Origin: Bacteroidota bacterium
GTDB lineage: Bacteria > Bacteroidota > Bacteroidia > UBA4408
Length of the DNA stretch: 64,000 nt
Direction of reading: 5' to 3'
Assembly (NCBI GenBank): GCA_016721765.1
Contig: JADKHO010000001.1
Coordinates: 1,414,001 to 1,478,000 of the forward strand
The notes under the pieces were generated by a model. That model did not search any database. It saw only the letters and a program-made list of their open reading frames with translations, and was not told the DNA's origin. Position numbers and translations under genes: made by a program. Of this stretch, positions 9,084 through 18,610 are shown in pieces (position 1 is the first letter of the stretch; each line of letters starts with the position of its first letter).

Positions 9084-10109
9084 ATGAATAAGAAAAAAGG
9101 TGTCAAAACATTAGGACAATTCATCATTGAAAAACAGGCCGATTTTCCATTTTCTAAAGGGGAGCTTTCCCGTTTGTTGCGCGATATTGGCATCGCTTCA
9201 AAAATTGTGCATCGTGAAGTAAACAAAGCCGGATTGGTGGATATTTTAGGAAATGCAGGAAGTACCAATGTGCAAGGGGAGGAAGTGAAGAAGTTGGATA
9301 TTTTTGCCAATGAGCAATTTATATCGGCTCTTAGTTCAGGTGGAGAGTGTTGCGCCATTGCTTCAGAAGAAAATGAAGATATTATTTTGGTAGAAAATGC
9401 CGTTTCAGAAAATGCTAAATATGTGGTTGCATTAGATCCACTGGATGGTTCTTCCAATATTGATGTGAATGTTTCAGTAGGAACAATTTTTTCGATTTAC
9501 CGCAGAAAGTCTTTGTCGGGGCCGGCCATGCTGGAAGATTTTTTACAAAAGGGAACAGAGCAAGTAGCTTCAGGCTATGTTATTTATGGTTCTTCCACCA
9601 TGTTGGTTTATACCACCGGTAAGGGAGTGAATGGATTTACACTAGATCCAAGTATTGGAGAGTTTTGTCTCTCGCATCCGGATTTTAAAATTCCTGAAAA
9701 CGGTAAAACCTATTCCATTAACGAAGGCTATTATGTGCACTTTCCGGATGGAGTAAAAAAATACATCAAGTATTGTCAAGAAGAAGATACTCCAAGCAAT
9801 CGTCCTTATTCCTCACGCTATATTGGCTCGGCTGTTGCCGACATTCACCGCAATTTAATTAAGGGTGGAATATTTATTTATCCAACCACCAGCAGCAATC
9901 CCAAAGGAAAATTGCGTTTAGTTTATGAGTGTAATCCACTTGCATTTATTGTGGAGCAAGCTGGGGGGCGCGCTACCAATGGATTTAAACGTGTCTTGGA
10001 GGTACAGCCCGAAAGTCTGCATCAACGCGTACCACTTTTTATTGGTTCGTGCGAAATGGTAAAAAAGGCTGAAGATTTTATGCTGGAATTTTCGGCTGAA
10101 AAAGTTTAA
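9084..10109 (+). CDS. fbp: Fructose-1,6-bisphosphatase, class I
   Basis: This is the gluconeogenic enzyme that hydrolyses fructose-1,6-bisphosphate to fructose-6-phosphate. The 341 residues contain the class I metal site ALDPLDGSSNIDVN with the acidic CAIASEENED upstream. Substrate-binding segments are SSRYIGSAVADIHRNLIKGGIF and GKLRLVYECNPLAFIVEQAGG. The ATG at 9084 (MNKKKGVKTLGQFI) is preferred to a TTG at 9021 because the family starts close to the xTLxxFI motif. The length is typical. The next gene follows after 4 bp with a TTG start and may be co-transcribed. Confidence 0.96.
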   Translation: MNKKKGVKTLGQFIIEKQADFPFSKGELSRLLRDIGIASKIVHREVNKAGLVDILGNAGSTNVQGEEVKKLDIFANEQFISALSSGGECCAIASEENEDIILVENAVSENAKYVVALDPLDGSSNIDVNVSVGTIFSIYRRKSLSGPAMLEDFLQKGTEQVASGYVIYGSSTMLVYTTGKGVNGFTLDPSIGEFCLSHPDFKIPENGKTYSINEGYYVHFPDGVKKYIKYCQEEDTPSNRPYSSRYIGSAVADIHRNLIKGGIFIYPTTSSNPKGKLRLVYECNPLAFIVEQAGGRATNGFKRVLEVQPESLHQRVPLFIGSCEMVKKAEDFMLEFSAEKV

Positions 10110-10113
10110 GGCA

Positions 10114-10641
10114 TTGAATTCCTCCCTTCAAAAACAGTTTGATGCGCTTGAAAAGCAGCGTTTGCAATTACTGCGTGAAGTTTCGGATTGCCCGATTGAA
10201 CTTTTAAATAAAAATCCTCAAGCCGATAAATGGAGCATCAATCAAATTATTCAACATTTGATTTTGGCAGAGGAGCTTTCACAAAAATCTATAAAAGCAA
10301 AATTACTCACTGGAAAATTTGAATCGGCGGGAATGATGACGCATGTGCGTACCTTGCTGTTAAAAGTTTTTTTGCGCAGTTCAGTTAAATTTAAGGCTCC
10401 GGTGGCAGTGAGTAAAATTCCCGAAAATTTGGCATTAGAGGAGCTGTATCAAAAATGGGAACAGAGTCGAAGGCAGCTCAATGAACTTCTTGAATCTATT
10501 CCACAAAGCATGTTAAACAAGTATATTTTTAAACATCCTGTTGCGGGTAAAATGAACCTTCACGGTGGTTTAGCTTTTATGCAGGAGCATGTGCGCAGGC
10601 ATGCGCAGCAAATCAAAAGAATTATAGTCGCTCAAAAATGA
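10114..10641 (+). CDS. DinB-like four-helix-bundle protein
   Basis: The 175-residue cytosolic protein has the pattern of the DinB/YfiT-like superfamily. It has an N-terminal helix (QFDALEKQRLQLLREV), then the conserved KWSINQIIQHLILAEE, where W-S-x-x-x-x-x-x-H supplies a metal-ligand His. A long middle helix follows, and a C-terminal HGGLAFMQEHVRRHAQQIKRI gives the second and third His positions. Many members are putative metal-dependent hydrolases or thiol transferases of unknown substrate. The start codon is TTG, 4 bp after the fbp stop. The stop overlaps the next ATG by 4 bases (ATGA), which indicates translational coupling. Confidence 0.75.
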   Translation: MNSSLQKQFDALEKQRLQLLREVSDCPIELLNKNPQADKWSINQIIQHLILAEELSQKSIKAKLLTGKFESAGMMTHVRTLLLKVFLRSSVKFKAPVAVSKIPENLALEELYQKWEQSRRQLNELLESIPQSMLNKYIFKHPVAGKMNLHGGLAFMQEHVRRHAQQIKRIIVAQK

Positions 10642-11018
10642 AGACATTTAAAAAGTATTTTTCCTTGCCGGCACCTGCTGAAGAGGTTTATTTGGCGCTT
10701 ACCAATCCCAAAAGCATTATGCTGTGGAGCGGCGATTGGGCAGAGATGAGTGAAGAACCCGGTTCGGAGTTTTCGCTTTGGGATGGAAGTATTGTGGGGA
10801 AAAATTTGGAGTTTGTAACCAATAAAAAAATAGTTCAGCAGTGGTATTTCGGAGAGGCTTCTGAAGATTCTATTGTGACTATAAAGCTCCATGAAAAGGG
10901 AAATGAAACCTCCATGGAAGTGGAGCACACCAACATTCCGGATGCCGATTATAGCGACATTGTTGAAGGCTGGAACAACAGCTATTTTGCAGGATTGTTG
11001 GAATTTTTTAAAGAATAA
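10638..11018 (+). CDS. SRPBCC / AHSA1-like domain protein
   Basis: The 126-residue protein matches the activator-of-Hsp90 (AHSA1)/START-like fold seen in many small bacterial proteins. It opens with FSLPAPAEEVYLALTNPKSIMLWSG, followed by FSLWDGSIVGKNLEFVTNKKIVQQW, and ends with DIVEGWNNSYFAGLLEFF, the family's terminal long helix. Most homologues are uncharacterised hydrophobic-ligand binders or stress proteins. Its start overlaps the stop of the DinB-like gene by 4 bases, so the two are very probably one operon, possibly continuing from fbp. Confidence 0.82.
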   Translation: MKTFKKYFSLPAPAEEVYLALTNPKSIMLWSGDWAEMSEEPGSEFSLWDGSIVGKNLEFVTNKKIVQQWYFGEASEDSIVTIKLHEKGNETSMEVEHTNIPDADYSDIVEGWNNSYFAGLLEFFKE

Positions 11019-11031
11019 TTATCCGGTAAAA

Positions 11032-12390
11032 CTACTCTTTCAAAAATTTAGCATGCAGTACTGAATCTCCATTTTTTAGCGAGATGAAATACAAGCCTTG
11101 TGGCAGATTGCTTACATCAATAGCACTTCCTGTATATGCAGTTTGAAGCATTATCTTCCCCTGGGGGTTAAAAATGTGCAGCGTTGCATGTGGCAAATGA
11201 ATTGAATTTTGAAACGCTAGTCGAGATTTAACGGGATTAGGAAACACTTGTAAGGTTGTTTTCTTGGCAAGTTCCTCCTGCATTAAACTAATATTACAAT
11301 TTACTTTTTGGGGTCCGCTTCCAAGGCCATTGGCTCTTCCAAGTTGACCATAAGTGTTTTCTCCCCAGGACCAAAGTGTACCATCGCTTTTTACCGCAAA
11401 ATTATGGTTCTCATCAACGTCAATTGCTACCCAATCGTGCACTGTGCCAACCTGTGTAGGGAAATAGATATCAAATCCATTACCCACACCTAATTGTGCA
11501 TAGCCACCATCGCCCCAAGCCCATAAGGTGCTGTCGGATTTTAAAGCAACTGTGTGTTCATATCCTGCAGCTACTTGAATCCAATTGCTGTCGCTTCCAA
11601 TTTGGATAGGAGCAATTTTTGTTATTTGGGTGCTATCGCCCAATTGCCCTTTGTTGTTTCTTCCCCATGCCCACAGTGTGCCATTTTTTTTAATTGCGAG
11701 GGAATGATTATCACCCACACCAACCTCAATCCATTTAGATAAAGTGTCGACACGAATGGGAACACCCGCATAATTAGTGTTACCCAATTGTCCATCAGCA
11801 TTGCTTCCCCAGGCCCACAAACTACTATCGGCTTTTAGTGCAAGAGTATGGTTACTGCCTGGATAAATAGCTACCCAGTCTGTATCTGTTCCAATTTGAA
11901 CAGGTGTATATCCTCCGGCAGTAGGGCTTCCGAGCTGACCAAAAAAGTTTAATCCCCATGCCCAGAGTGCTCCGTTTGTTTTTTGTGCAAATCCACCAAA
12001 ACTGCTTGCATACACTTTACTCCAATCGTAAGCTGTGCCAATTTGAGTAGGAACATTTTTATTACCGGGAGTACCAATTCCGAGCTCACCTTGTGCATTT
12101 CTGCCCCATGCCCATAAGGAACCGTCTTCTTTTAACGCCAAGGTGTGATTTCCGCCGGCAGACACACTTGCCCATGTTGTATCATATCCAATAATTGTAA
12201 AAACATTTCTAGCTGTATTTGTACCATCGCCGATTTGCCCATAGCCATTGTAACCGGTAGTAAGCATTTGGCCATTATCAGAAACGGCTGCCGAGTGGTT
12301 GCCTCCGCCATCGGCTATTTTCCAGCATTGAGCAAATGTCGACAGCCGAAACAAGAAAAGAAAACTTAGGAGAATTGTGCTTTTTGTCAT
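11032..12390 (-). CDS. Secreted RCC1-repeat protein with T9SS sorting domain
   Basis: The 452-residue protein has a signal peptide (MTKSTILLSFLFLFRLSTFAQ) and then seven RCC1 repeats. Most follow the pattern LWAWGxNxxGQLG, with intervening VxxGxxHTLALK segments. Seven repeats would make one complete seven-bladed propeller. The C-terminal part (about 375-452) is a type A T9SS sorting domain: LQVFPNPVKSRLAF, then TLHIFNPQGKIML and IDVSNLPQGLYFISL, ending in KFLKE. It is therefore exported across the outer membrane by T9SS. RCC1 propellers in secreted bacterial proteins are generally protein-interaction scaffolds; no enzyme motif is seen. Confidence 0.88.
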   Translation of the reverse strand: MTKSTILLSFLFLFRLSTFAQCWKIADGGGNHSAAVSDNGQMLTTGYNGYGQIGDGTNTARNVFTIIGYDTTWASVSAGGNHTLALKEDGSLWAWGRNAQGELGIGTPGNKNVPTQIGTAYDWSKVYASSFGGFAQKTNGALWAWGLNFFGQLGSPTAGGYTPVQIGTDTDWVAIYPGSNHTLALKADSSLWAWGSNADGQLGNTNYAGVPIRVDTLSKWIEVGVGDNHSLAIKKNGTLWAWGRNNKGQLGDSTQITKIAPIQIGSDSNWIQVAAGYEHTVALKSDSTLWAWGDGGYAQLGVGNGFDIYFPTQVGTVHDWVAIDVDENHNFAVKSDGTLWSWGENTYGQLGRANGLGSGPQKVNCNISLMQEELAKKTTLQVFPNPVKSRLAFQNSIHLPHATLHIFNPQGKIMLQTAYTGSAIDVSNLPQGLYFISLKNGDSVLHAKFLKE

Positions 12391-12482
12391 AAAGGTGTAA
12401 AATAGTGCTGTGAAATTACTCTTTATTAAGCATCGAAACTAACCATTAGCTAGGTTTTTGTCACAAATGTGAAGATAAATGC

Positions 12483-12511
12483 TTGAAGTCTAAGGGTTTT
12501 AGTTACTTTTG
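12483..12511 (+). promoter_or_regulatory. Bacteroidota-type promoter of the 12.5 kb lipoprotein gene
   Basis: TACTTTTG (12504-12511) matches TAnnTTTG exactly, with a TTG (12483-12485) as a -33-like element 18 bp upstream. The predicted start of transcription is near 12516, about 15 nt before the ATG at 12532. Confidence 0.6.
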
Positions 12512-12531
12512 CACGAATTAAAAAAAACAAC

Positions 12532-13218
12532 ATGAAAAAATATCAAAAAATCCTATTGGTTTGTTTAACTGTGGCAGCTGTTATGCCTTCTTGTAAAAAA
12601 GGTGAAGACGATCCGTTTTTATCTTTGCGTTCAAGAAAAGGTAGAGTAGCAGGTGATTGGACAGTGGAGTCAAAAATAGATACTCGTACCGACTTAACAA
12701 CCGGGTCTACCACCACTATTACCATTAATGGTTCAGATTATACCAGAACTTCAAATGGAACATTTTCCTCCACTACAAAAGGAACTATAGGAGCATTTAC
12801 CTATACTTTTGAAAAGGATGGAAAATGGAATTCAGTTTATGAACTAACCACTGTGAATACCAGCGGAAGTGGGGGTTCAGCTACAACTACTACAACTACA
12901 AAACATGTTGAGAGTTCAGGTATATGGAATTTTTTAGGGAAAATAGGAGAAGCAAAGAACAAGGAAAATATGTCTGTTTCTAAAACCTTAGAAATTACAA
13001 GAACAACCACTAAGGTTGAGAATCCTATAGTGGGAACATCAACAGGTGAAAGTACCCAAACTGATACTTTTGGTGAAAACGAGAGTGTAGAGATTTGGAA
13101 ACTTACCCAATTGAAGAATAAAGAGCTAAAAGCAGAGATGAAGATTGATAATTCTTCAACTAGTCCAACAAATGTTGATAGGGAAACAGGTTCTGTTTCT
13201 TTTACTTTGAAACAGTAA
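12532..13218 (+). CDS. Predicted lipoprotein, function unknown
   Basis: The 228-residue protein has a lipoprotein signal (MKKYQKILLVCLTVAAVMPSC, lipidated Cys at 21, then KKGEDD). The mature protein is rich in Thr and Ser, with runs such as TTGSTTTITING and GGSATTTTTTKH. It contains GDWTVESKID and W-x-F-x-G segments that resemble the lipocalin-like (DUF4923/DUF5004-type) beta-barrels common in Bacteroidota lipoproteins. That family match is tentative. A good TAnnTTTG promoter precedes it and a strong terminator follows it, so it is a single-gene transcription unit. Confidence 0.75.
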   Translation: MKKYQKILLVCLTVAAVMPSCKKGEDDPFLSLRSRKGRVAGDWTVESKIDTRTDLTTGSTTTITINGSDYTRTSNGTFSSTTKGTIGAFTYTFEKDGKWNSVYELTTVNTSGSGGSATTTTTTKHVESSGIWNFLGKIGEAKNKENMSVSKTLEITRTTTKVENPIVGTSTGESTQTDTFGENESVEIWKLTQLKNKELKAEMKIDNSSTSPTNVDRETGSVSFTLKQ

Positions 13219-13238
13219 GTTTCGGTTTACAAGTATTG

Positions 13239-13275
13239 CAAAAGCAGCTTCTTAGGGAGCTGCTTTTGTGTTTAT
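13239..13275 (+). terminator. Intrinsic terminator after the lipoprotein gene
   Basis: CAAAAGCAGCT (13239-13249) and AGCTGCTTTTG (13258-13268) form an 11-bp perfect stem with an 8-nt loop. The A/T-rich arms supply U-rich tails in both directions, so it may also serve the opposing small gene at 13.3 kb. Confidence 0.75.
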
Positions 13276-13286
13276 ATAATCTTTAG

Positions 13287-13469
13287 CTATGGAAGTAAAG
13301 GATTCAGTTCTTCGCTGGTACGATGTTCAAAAGCATCGTCGTGTTTTAAATCGCCTTGTTTTTTTACCATGGGCTTATCCGGTTGGTTTTTGTTGTTATT
13401 AGGATCGAGTTTATCAATTCGTTGAATTACTTCTTCCTTTTTTTGGGTTTGGGATTTTGTGGCTTTCAT
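13287..13469 (-). CDS. Small hydrophilic protein of unknown function
   Basis: The 60-residue, highly charged protein starts MKATKSQTQKKEEVIQRIDKLDPNNN and has no membrane segment or signal. It ends shortly before a strong bidirectional-looking terminator and lies in a gap otherwise without genes. The sequence is disordered in character (K, N, D, Q, P). I do not recognise it. The coding call rests on an ATG start, amino-acid use like other small Bacteroidota proteins and its independent position; it could be spurious. Confidence 0.45.
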   Translation of the reverse strand: MKATKSQTQKKEEVIQRIDKLDPNNNKNQPDKPMVKKQGDLKHDDAFEHRTSEELNPLLP

Positions 13470-13720
13470 ATTTTTGTGTTTAACTGCACAAAGTTCAATT
13501 GAATAGGGAGGTAGATGCTTACAAAATTTTTTAAAAGATATACATAATTAATAGGTGGCAGCGCTTCTGGCTGTATAACAAATAGTTGCTTGCAAGAATT
13601 TTATATTGCCCTTTATCTTAATTTAAACTTTCCACCTTGCTTGCTGTTGTGTAAATTTACAGCTTCAAAAAAATCATAGCAGGCGCATATGAGCGCTTGC
13701 TTATTTCTATTGGTGAACGA

Positions 13721-16700
13721 ATGACGATTAACGAAATACTGGCAGCTTACTCAAAAAGTGACAATACAAAAGCGCTTGCAACTGCAATTAATAGCAATGT
13801 AACCTCTAAGGTACAATTGAAAGGCTTGGTGGGTTCGTCGGCTGCATTTATTGCGAGTGCTGTGGTGGATTGTGTTCCTAAAACACATCTTTTTATATTG
13901 AGTGATAAAGAGGAAGCAGCTTATTTTTTGAACGATATTGAGAATTTGAATGGCGATAAGAATTGCCTCTTTTTTCCACCATCGTACAAAAAACCTTATG
14001 AACCGGAGGCGGTAGAAAATGCGAATATTTTGCTTCGCGCGGAGGTGCTCAATAAAATTAACAAGAGCAATAAACAGTGCATTATCATTAGCTACCCGGA
14101 AGCACTCGCCGAAAAGGTAGTGACCAAAAAGCACCTTACAAAAAATACCATGGAGCTCAAAGAAGGGGAGCAGTTGAACATGGATTTTATTATGGATTTG
14201 TTGCAGGAGTTTGGATTTGAACGTGTAGATTATGTAATAGAACCGGGGCAATATTCTATTCGAGGTGGAATTGTAGATGTGTTTTCCTTTTCAAATGAAC
14301 ATCCATTTCGCATTGAGTTTTTGGGCAATGAAGTAGAAAGCATTCGCAGCTTTGATGTGGTGACACAATTATCGATTACAAAGTTTGGAAAAATAAATAT
14401 TGTTCCCAACGTACAGGATCGGATTTTGCAAGAAAACCGTGAATCGTTTCTTGAATTTTTATCGGATGGCTTGGTAGTTTGGACTAAGAATTTTGCGTTT
14501 TGTCGAGAGCGGATTGAAAAGGAATTTTTAGCGGCAGAAGCGGCATACGAAAAAAATACTGCATTGATTGAACAGCTTTCGCCGCGCGAATTATTTATTT
14601 CGGGGGATGATTTTTTCAACCAATGTAAAAATGTTGCAGTAATTGAAATTGGCAATACTAGCTCTTATCCGGCGGATGTAAACCTGCACTATAAACTCAC
14701 ACCGCAACCCAATTTCAATAAAAACTTTGATTTGCTTATCAGTTCTTTGAAAGATAATGCGGCTCAAAAAATTAAGAATATTTTATTTGCTGATACGGCA
14801 AAACAAACAGAGCGCATTTATGCGATACTCGAGGACTTAAATGTGAGCAAGGGTCATAAGTTTCCGGCAGAAGAGGTGCGCCCTATATTGTTGTCGATTC
14901 ATGAAGGATTTATTGATCGCGATTTAGGAATTGCTTGTTATACCGACCATCAGATATTTGATCGTTACCACCGATACAAATTAAAAAGCAACAATAATAA
15001 CAAGCAGGCTATAACGCTTAAAGAGCTGCAATCCTTGCAACCGGGCGATTACATTACCCATATTGACCATGGGGTGGGGAGATTTGCGGGATTGGAGAAA
15101 ATCGATGTAAATGGAAAGCCGCAAGAGGCCATAAGGTTAGTGTATAAGGACAATGATATTTTGTACATCAGCATACATTCATTGCACCGTATTTCTAAAT
15201 TTTCGGGACAGGAAGGAACCATCCCCAAGATTAATAAGCTCGGCTCAAATGCATGGGCAACGCTTAAGCAAAAAACTAAAACAAAAGTCAAGCAAATTGC
15301 ATTCGACTTAATTAAACTCTACGCCAAACGGCGCACGCAAAAGGGATTTGAGTTTGCTCCCGATACCTATTTGCAAACCGAACTGGAAGCAAGTTTTATT
15401 TATGAAGACACTCCGGATCAGGAAAAATCAACAGCTGCGGTGAAAAAGGATATGGAGTCGAAATTTCCAATGGATAGATTAATTTGTGGCGATGTAGGTT
15501 TTGGGAAAACGGAAGTTGCGATTCGTGCAGCATTTAAAGCTGTGGGAGATAGCAAGCAAGTAGCGGTGCTTGTTCCAACAACTATACTTGCGCTTCAACA
15601 CTACAAAACTTTTAGTGAACGCTTAAAGGATTTTCCTTGTAAGGTGGATTATATCAATCGATTTAAATCTGCTAAAGAACAAAAGCAAACACTCGAAAAA
15701 TTAAAAAATGGAGCGGTAGATATTTTAATTGGAACGCATCGCATTGTAGGAAAGGATGTAGTTTTTAAAGATTTGGGTTTGTTGATTATTGATGAAGAGC
15801 AGAAGTTTGGTGTGGGTACAAAAGATAAATTAAAAGCGTTGAAGAGCAATGTGGATACGCTTACTCTCACAGCTACTCCTATTCCGCGCACCTTACAATT
15901 TTCCATGATGGGAGCACGCGATTTATCTGTGATTACCACTCCGCCACCCAATCGTTATCCGGTGCAAACCGAGCTGCACAGTTTTCATGAAGAAATAATT
16001 CGGGATGCTATAAGTTTTGAAGTTTCGCGCGGGGGACAAGTATTTTTTATTCACAACCGTGTTCAAAATATTAATGAAGTTGCCGGAATGATTCAACGAC
16101 TATGCCCTAGAGTGCGAACAGTGGTAGGACATGGGCAATTGGATGGGGATAAGTTGGAAGAGGTAATGCTCAACTTTATTAACGGTGAATTTGACGTGCT
16201 GGTGGCAACTACAATTATAGAAAGCGGCTTAGATATTCCGAATGCAAACACCATCTTAATTAATCAGGCACATTTGTTTGGTTTGAGCGATTTGCATCAG
16301 ATGCGCGGTCGTGTTGGCCGTTCGAATAAAAAGGCATTTTGTTATTTATTGGCACCTCCCATTTCTACACTTACCAATGAAGCGCGCAAAAGATTAAAAG
16401 CCATAGAAGAGTTTGCGGATCTTGGAAGTGGCTTCAGTATTGCCATGCGTGATTTGGATATACGTGGTGCAGGAAATTTATTGGGCGGTGAGCAAAGCGG
16501 TTTCATTAGTGAAATTGGTTTTGAAATGTATATGAAAATATTGGACGAAGCCATTCAAGAATTGAGAGAAGAGAACGAGCAATTTCGTGAAAACACGAAC
16601 TTGGCTTCCACCATTAATTCGAATTTTGAAACCATAAATACGCAGCATTTTGTGCGCGATTGCCAAATTGATACCGACATGGAAATATTAATTCCGGATG

Positions 16701-17119
16701 AATATGTGGTGAATATTGGAGAGCGATTGGCTTTGTATAAGGAGTTGGATGATATTGAAAAAGAAGAAGATTTAATGCGTTACGAAAGCAACCTCCGCGA
16801 TCGTTTTGGATTGGTGCCATCGCAGGTAAAAGAGTTGATAAATACCATTCGTTTGCGCTGGTTGGCCAAAGAAATTGGATTGGAAAAATTGGTGTTGAAA
16901 AGCAATAAATTGATTGGGTATTTTATCCTAAATCAAAATTCGGGCTATTATCAAAGCGAAGCATTTACACGTGTTTTAAAATATGTACAACATAATCCTC
17001 GACTGTGCAAAATGCGGGAGAATAAAGAAAAATTATCGCTATCGTTTGAAGGAATAAAATCGGTGAATGAGGCGATTCGTGCATTAAAGCCCATTCAGCA
17101 ATTAGAATTGGTGAGCTAA
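13721..17119 (+). CDS. mfd: Transcription-repair coupling factor Mfd
   Basis: Mfd removes RNA polymerase stalled at DNA lesions and recruits UvrA. The 1132 residues show the full architecture. The UvrB-like N-terminal region includes the GQYSIRGGIVDVFSF signature. The RNAP-interacting CarD-like domain follows (LQPGDYITHIDHGVGRFAGLEKI). The RecG-like translocase has Walker A GDVGFGKTE (about 589), box II DEEQ (about 690), TATPIPRTLQFSMMGARDLS and DLHQMRGRVGRS, and a C-terminal TRCF domain ends the protein. The ATG at 13721 is chosen over an upstream TTG because it puts the length and start (MTINEILAAYSKS) in the family range. It is transcribed alone. Confidence 0.97.
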   Translation: MTINEILAAYSKSDNTKALATAINSNVTSKVQLKGLVGSSAAFIASAVVDCVPKTHLFILSDKEEAAYFLNDIENLNGDKNCLFFPPSYKKPYEPEAVENANILLRAEVLNKINKSNKQCIIISYPEALAEKVVTKKHLTKNTMELKEGEQLNMDFIMDLLQEFGFERVDYVIEPGQYSIRGGIVDVFSFSNEHPFRIEFLGNEVESIRSFDVVTQLSITKFGKINIVPNVQDRILQENRESFLEFLSDGLVVWTKNFAFCRERIEKEFLAAEAAYEKNTALIEQLSPRELFISGDDFFNQCKNVAVIEIGNTSSYPADVNLHYKLTPQPNFNKNFDLLISSLKDNAAQKIKNILFADTAKQTERIYAILEDLNVSKGHKFPAEEVRPILLSIHEGFIDRDLGIACYTDHQIFDRYHRYKLKSNNNNKQAITLKELQSLQPGDYITHIDHGVGRFAGLEKIDVNGKPQEAIRLVYKDNDILYISIHSLHRISKFSGQEGTIPKINKLGSNAWATLKQKTKTKVKQIAFDLIKLYAKRRTQKGFEFAPDTYLQTELEASFIYEDTPDQEKSTAAVKKDMESKFPMDRLICGDVGFGKTEVAIRAAFKAVGDSKQVAVLVPTTILALQHYKTFSERLKDFPCKVDYINRFKSAKEQKQTLEKLKNGAVDILIGTHRIVGKDVVFKDLGLLIIDEEQKFGVGTKDKLKALKSNVDTLTLTATPIPRTLQFSMMGARDLSVITTPPPNRYPVQTELHSFHEEIIRDAISFEVSRGGQVFFIHNRVQNINEVAGMIQRLCPRVRTVVGHGQLDGDKLEEVMLNFINGEFDVLVATTIIESGLDIPNANTILINQAHLFGLSDLHQMRGRVGRSNKKAFCYLLAPPISTLTNEARKRLKAIEEFADLGSGFSIAMRDLDIRGAGNLLGGEQSGFISEIGFEMYMKILDEAIQELREENEQFRENTNLASTINSNFETINTQHFVRDCQIDTDMEILIPDEYVVNIGERLALYKELDDIEKEEDLMRYESNLRDRFGLVPSQVKELINTIRLRWLAKEIGLEKLVLKSNKLIGYFILNQNSGYYQSEAFTRVLKYVQHNPRLCKMRENKEKLSLSFEGIKSVNEAIRALKPIQQLELVS

Positions 17120-17212
17120 GTAATTTTAGTTTTTATGGAGATTCCGAAAGTTGAAACAATAATTTAACATTCACCACCGTTAGGATAAGAATCTATTTCC
17201 TATTTTTACTAC

Positions 17213-18094
17213 ATGATATTGAGCAGGCTAGTACAATACTTTTTTCTTTTTGCCTTTTTAGTAGGAGGATTTGCTTCGTGCAAAAAATCTGAAGAAGTAA
17301 CTGTACCTAACAATACATCACCTACCGACAATACCATTTCTGAGTTAACCAAAAGGAGTTACATCAATAAGGTGTATATATCTATTTTGGGTAGAGAGCC
17401 AAATACTACTGAGCTTGCAACCGATTTAAGCATATTGAATTCAGGAAATTTTTCGGCAGAAAAGAGAAATCTCTTTTTAGATAATGTGTTAAATAAGCCG
17501 GGCTATGCTTTTCGAAACTGGATTATTGCCAGCAATGAATTGTTGAATGGTACAGATACAGCTGATGTGCATCAATTTATATTAATATACACCGCATTAC
17601 TCGGAAATTCTACCTATCAGAATTTATGGCCTGCTATTGAAGTGGAAAGGCAAAAGCTACGAAGCCTTTACGCTGTGCCGGGTGCATTAGAAGGAGATTC
17701 GCTCGATATTATAGGGATGCATAGGCGCTGTGTGTTCAATTACTTTTATGATCAAATAAATATGGGGACCTCCAATTTTGTGACGGCCACCTTTCAAAAT
17801 TTTTTATACCGCTATCCAACCGATGCTGAATTAAGCAATGGAATAAATATGGTGGATGGATTTAATGCAGCACTCTTTTTTCAGACCGGCAATTCGAAGC
17901 AGGATTTTATGGATATTTTTTTTACTTCCGATAATTATTTTGAAGGACAAGTGCGGGCATTGTTTTTACGCTATTTATTTCGTCAACCCAACTCTGCAGA
18001 AATGACTTCATTTGCAATAAAGTATAAAGCAAACCACGATTATAAGGCGTTGCAGAAAGGTATTTTGGCACTTGATGAATATGTAGGCATCTAA
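17213..18094 (+). CDS. Lipoprotein with repeated R-P-x-x-x-E motifs, first gene of an envelope operon
   Basis: The 293-residue protein has a lipoprotein signal ending GGFASC (Cys 23) followed by KKSEE. The mature part contains three related helical segments: YISILGREPNTTELATDL, FLYRYPTDAELSNG and FLRYLFRQPNSAEMTSF. This LxR(x)P(x2-3)E pattern is seen in DUF1549/DUF4214-like helical modules. In Planctomycetes and Bacteroidota, DUF1549-type modules occur next to DUF1501 proteins and c-type cytochrome domains, which is what follows here. The family assignment is inference from motif and context. The next gene starts 9 bp downstream. Confidence 0.72.
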   Translation: MILSRLVQYFFLFAFLVGGFASCKKSEEVTVPNNTSPTDNTISELTKRSYINKVYISILGREPNTTELATDLSILNSGNFSAEKRNLFLDNVLNKPGYAFRNWIIASNELLNGTDTADVHQFILIYTALLGNSTYQNLWPAIEVERQKLRSLYAVPGALEGDSLDIIGMHRRCVFNYFYDQINMGTSNFVTATFQNFLYRYPTDAELSNGINMVDGFNAALFFQTGNSKQDFMDIFFTSDNYFEGQVRALFLRYLFRQPNSAEMTSFAIKYKANHDYKALQKGILALDEYVGI

Positions 18095-18103
18095 AAATTA
18101 AGT

Positions 18104-18601
18104 ATGAATAAAAAAAAGCAATTCTTACGATTGGTGTTTTTTATGCTGTTGATTTCGAGTTGGCAGTGTAAGAAAGAAAAAACCTATGTATACGGGGTGA
18201 ACGACGTTAGTGTGAAGCAAGAGGGTGCAAACAAACCCTCGGTAAAAACCACCACAGAGTTTATTTCAATCGCTTATGCAGATGTGTTTGGTACTACCAT
18301 AGCAGGAAATGAGTTAACTGAATTGTCGCTTTTGTACTCCGCTTTTGGAGACAAGAAATTGATGGAAAATATGATTATTAAAAACTTTCTGAATGCTCCC
18401 GGATTAGCCATTCCAACAAAGACTCAGATGAATGCGGATCTGGAAACATTTTTAAAAAATACCTATACCAAATTTTTGAACCGTAGTCCAAATGAATTTG
18501 AATTGTACGGCACCAAAAGTTTGGTGCAAGCCGATACAAGCATCACACCTGAATTAATTTATTACGGTATGCTTACTTCGAATGAATACAGACATTATTA
18601 A
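18104..18601 (+). CDS. Second lipoprotein with the R-P-x-x-x-E motif
   Basis: The 165-residue protein has a lipoprotein signal (LISSWQC, Cys 22). It is mostly helical. Near the C-terminus it carries TYTKFLNRSPNEFELYG, clearly related to the motif in the preceding gene, and it ends YYGMLTSNEYRHY. The two proteins look like paralogous modules, one long and one short. It lies 9 bp after the first lipoprotein and 9 bp before the Tat-exported protein, so co-transcription is almost certain. Confidence 0.7.
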   Translation: MNKKKQFLRLVFFMLLISSWQCKKEKTYVYGVNDVSVKQEGANKPSVKTTTEFISIAYADVFGTTIAGNELTELSLLYSAFGDKKLMENMIIKNFLNAPGLAIPTKTQMNADLETFLKNTYTKFLNRSPNEFELYGTKSLVQADTSITPELIYYGMLTSNEYRHY

Positions 18602-18610
18602 AATACTAAC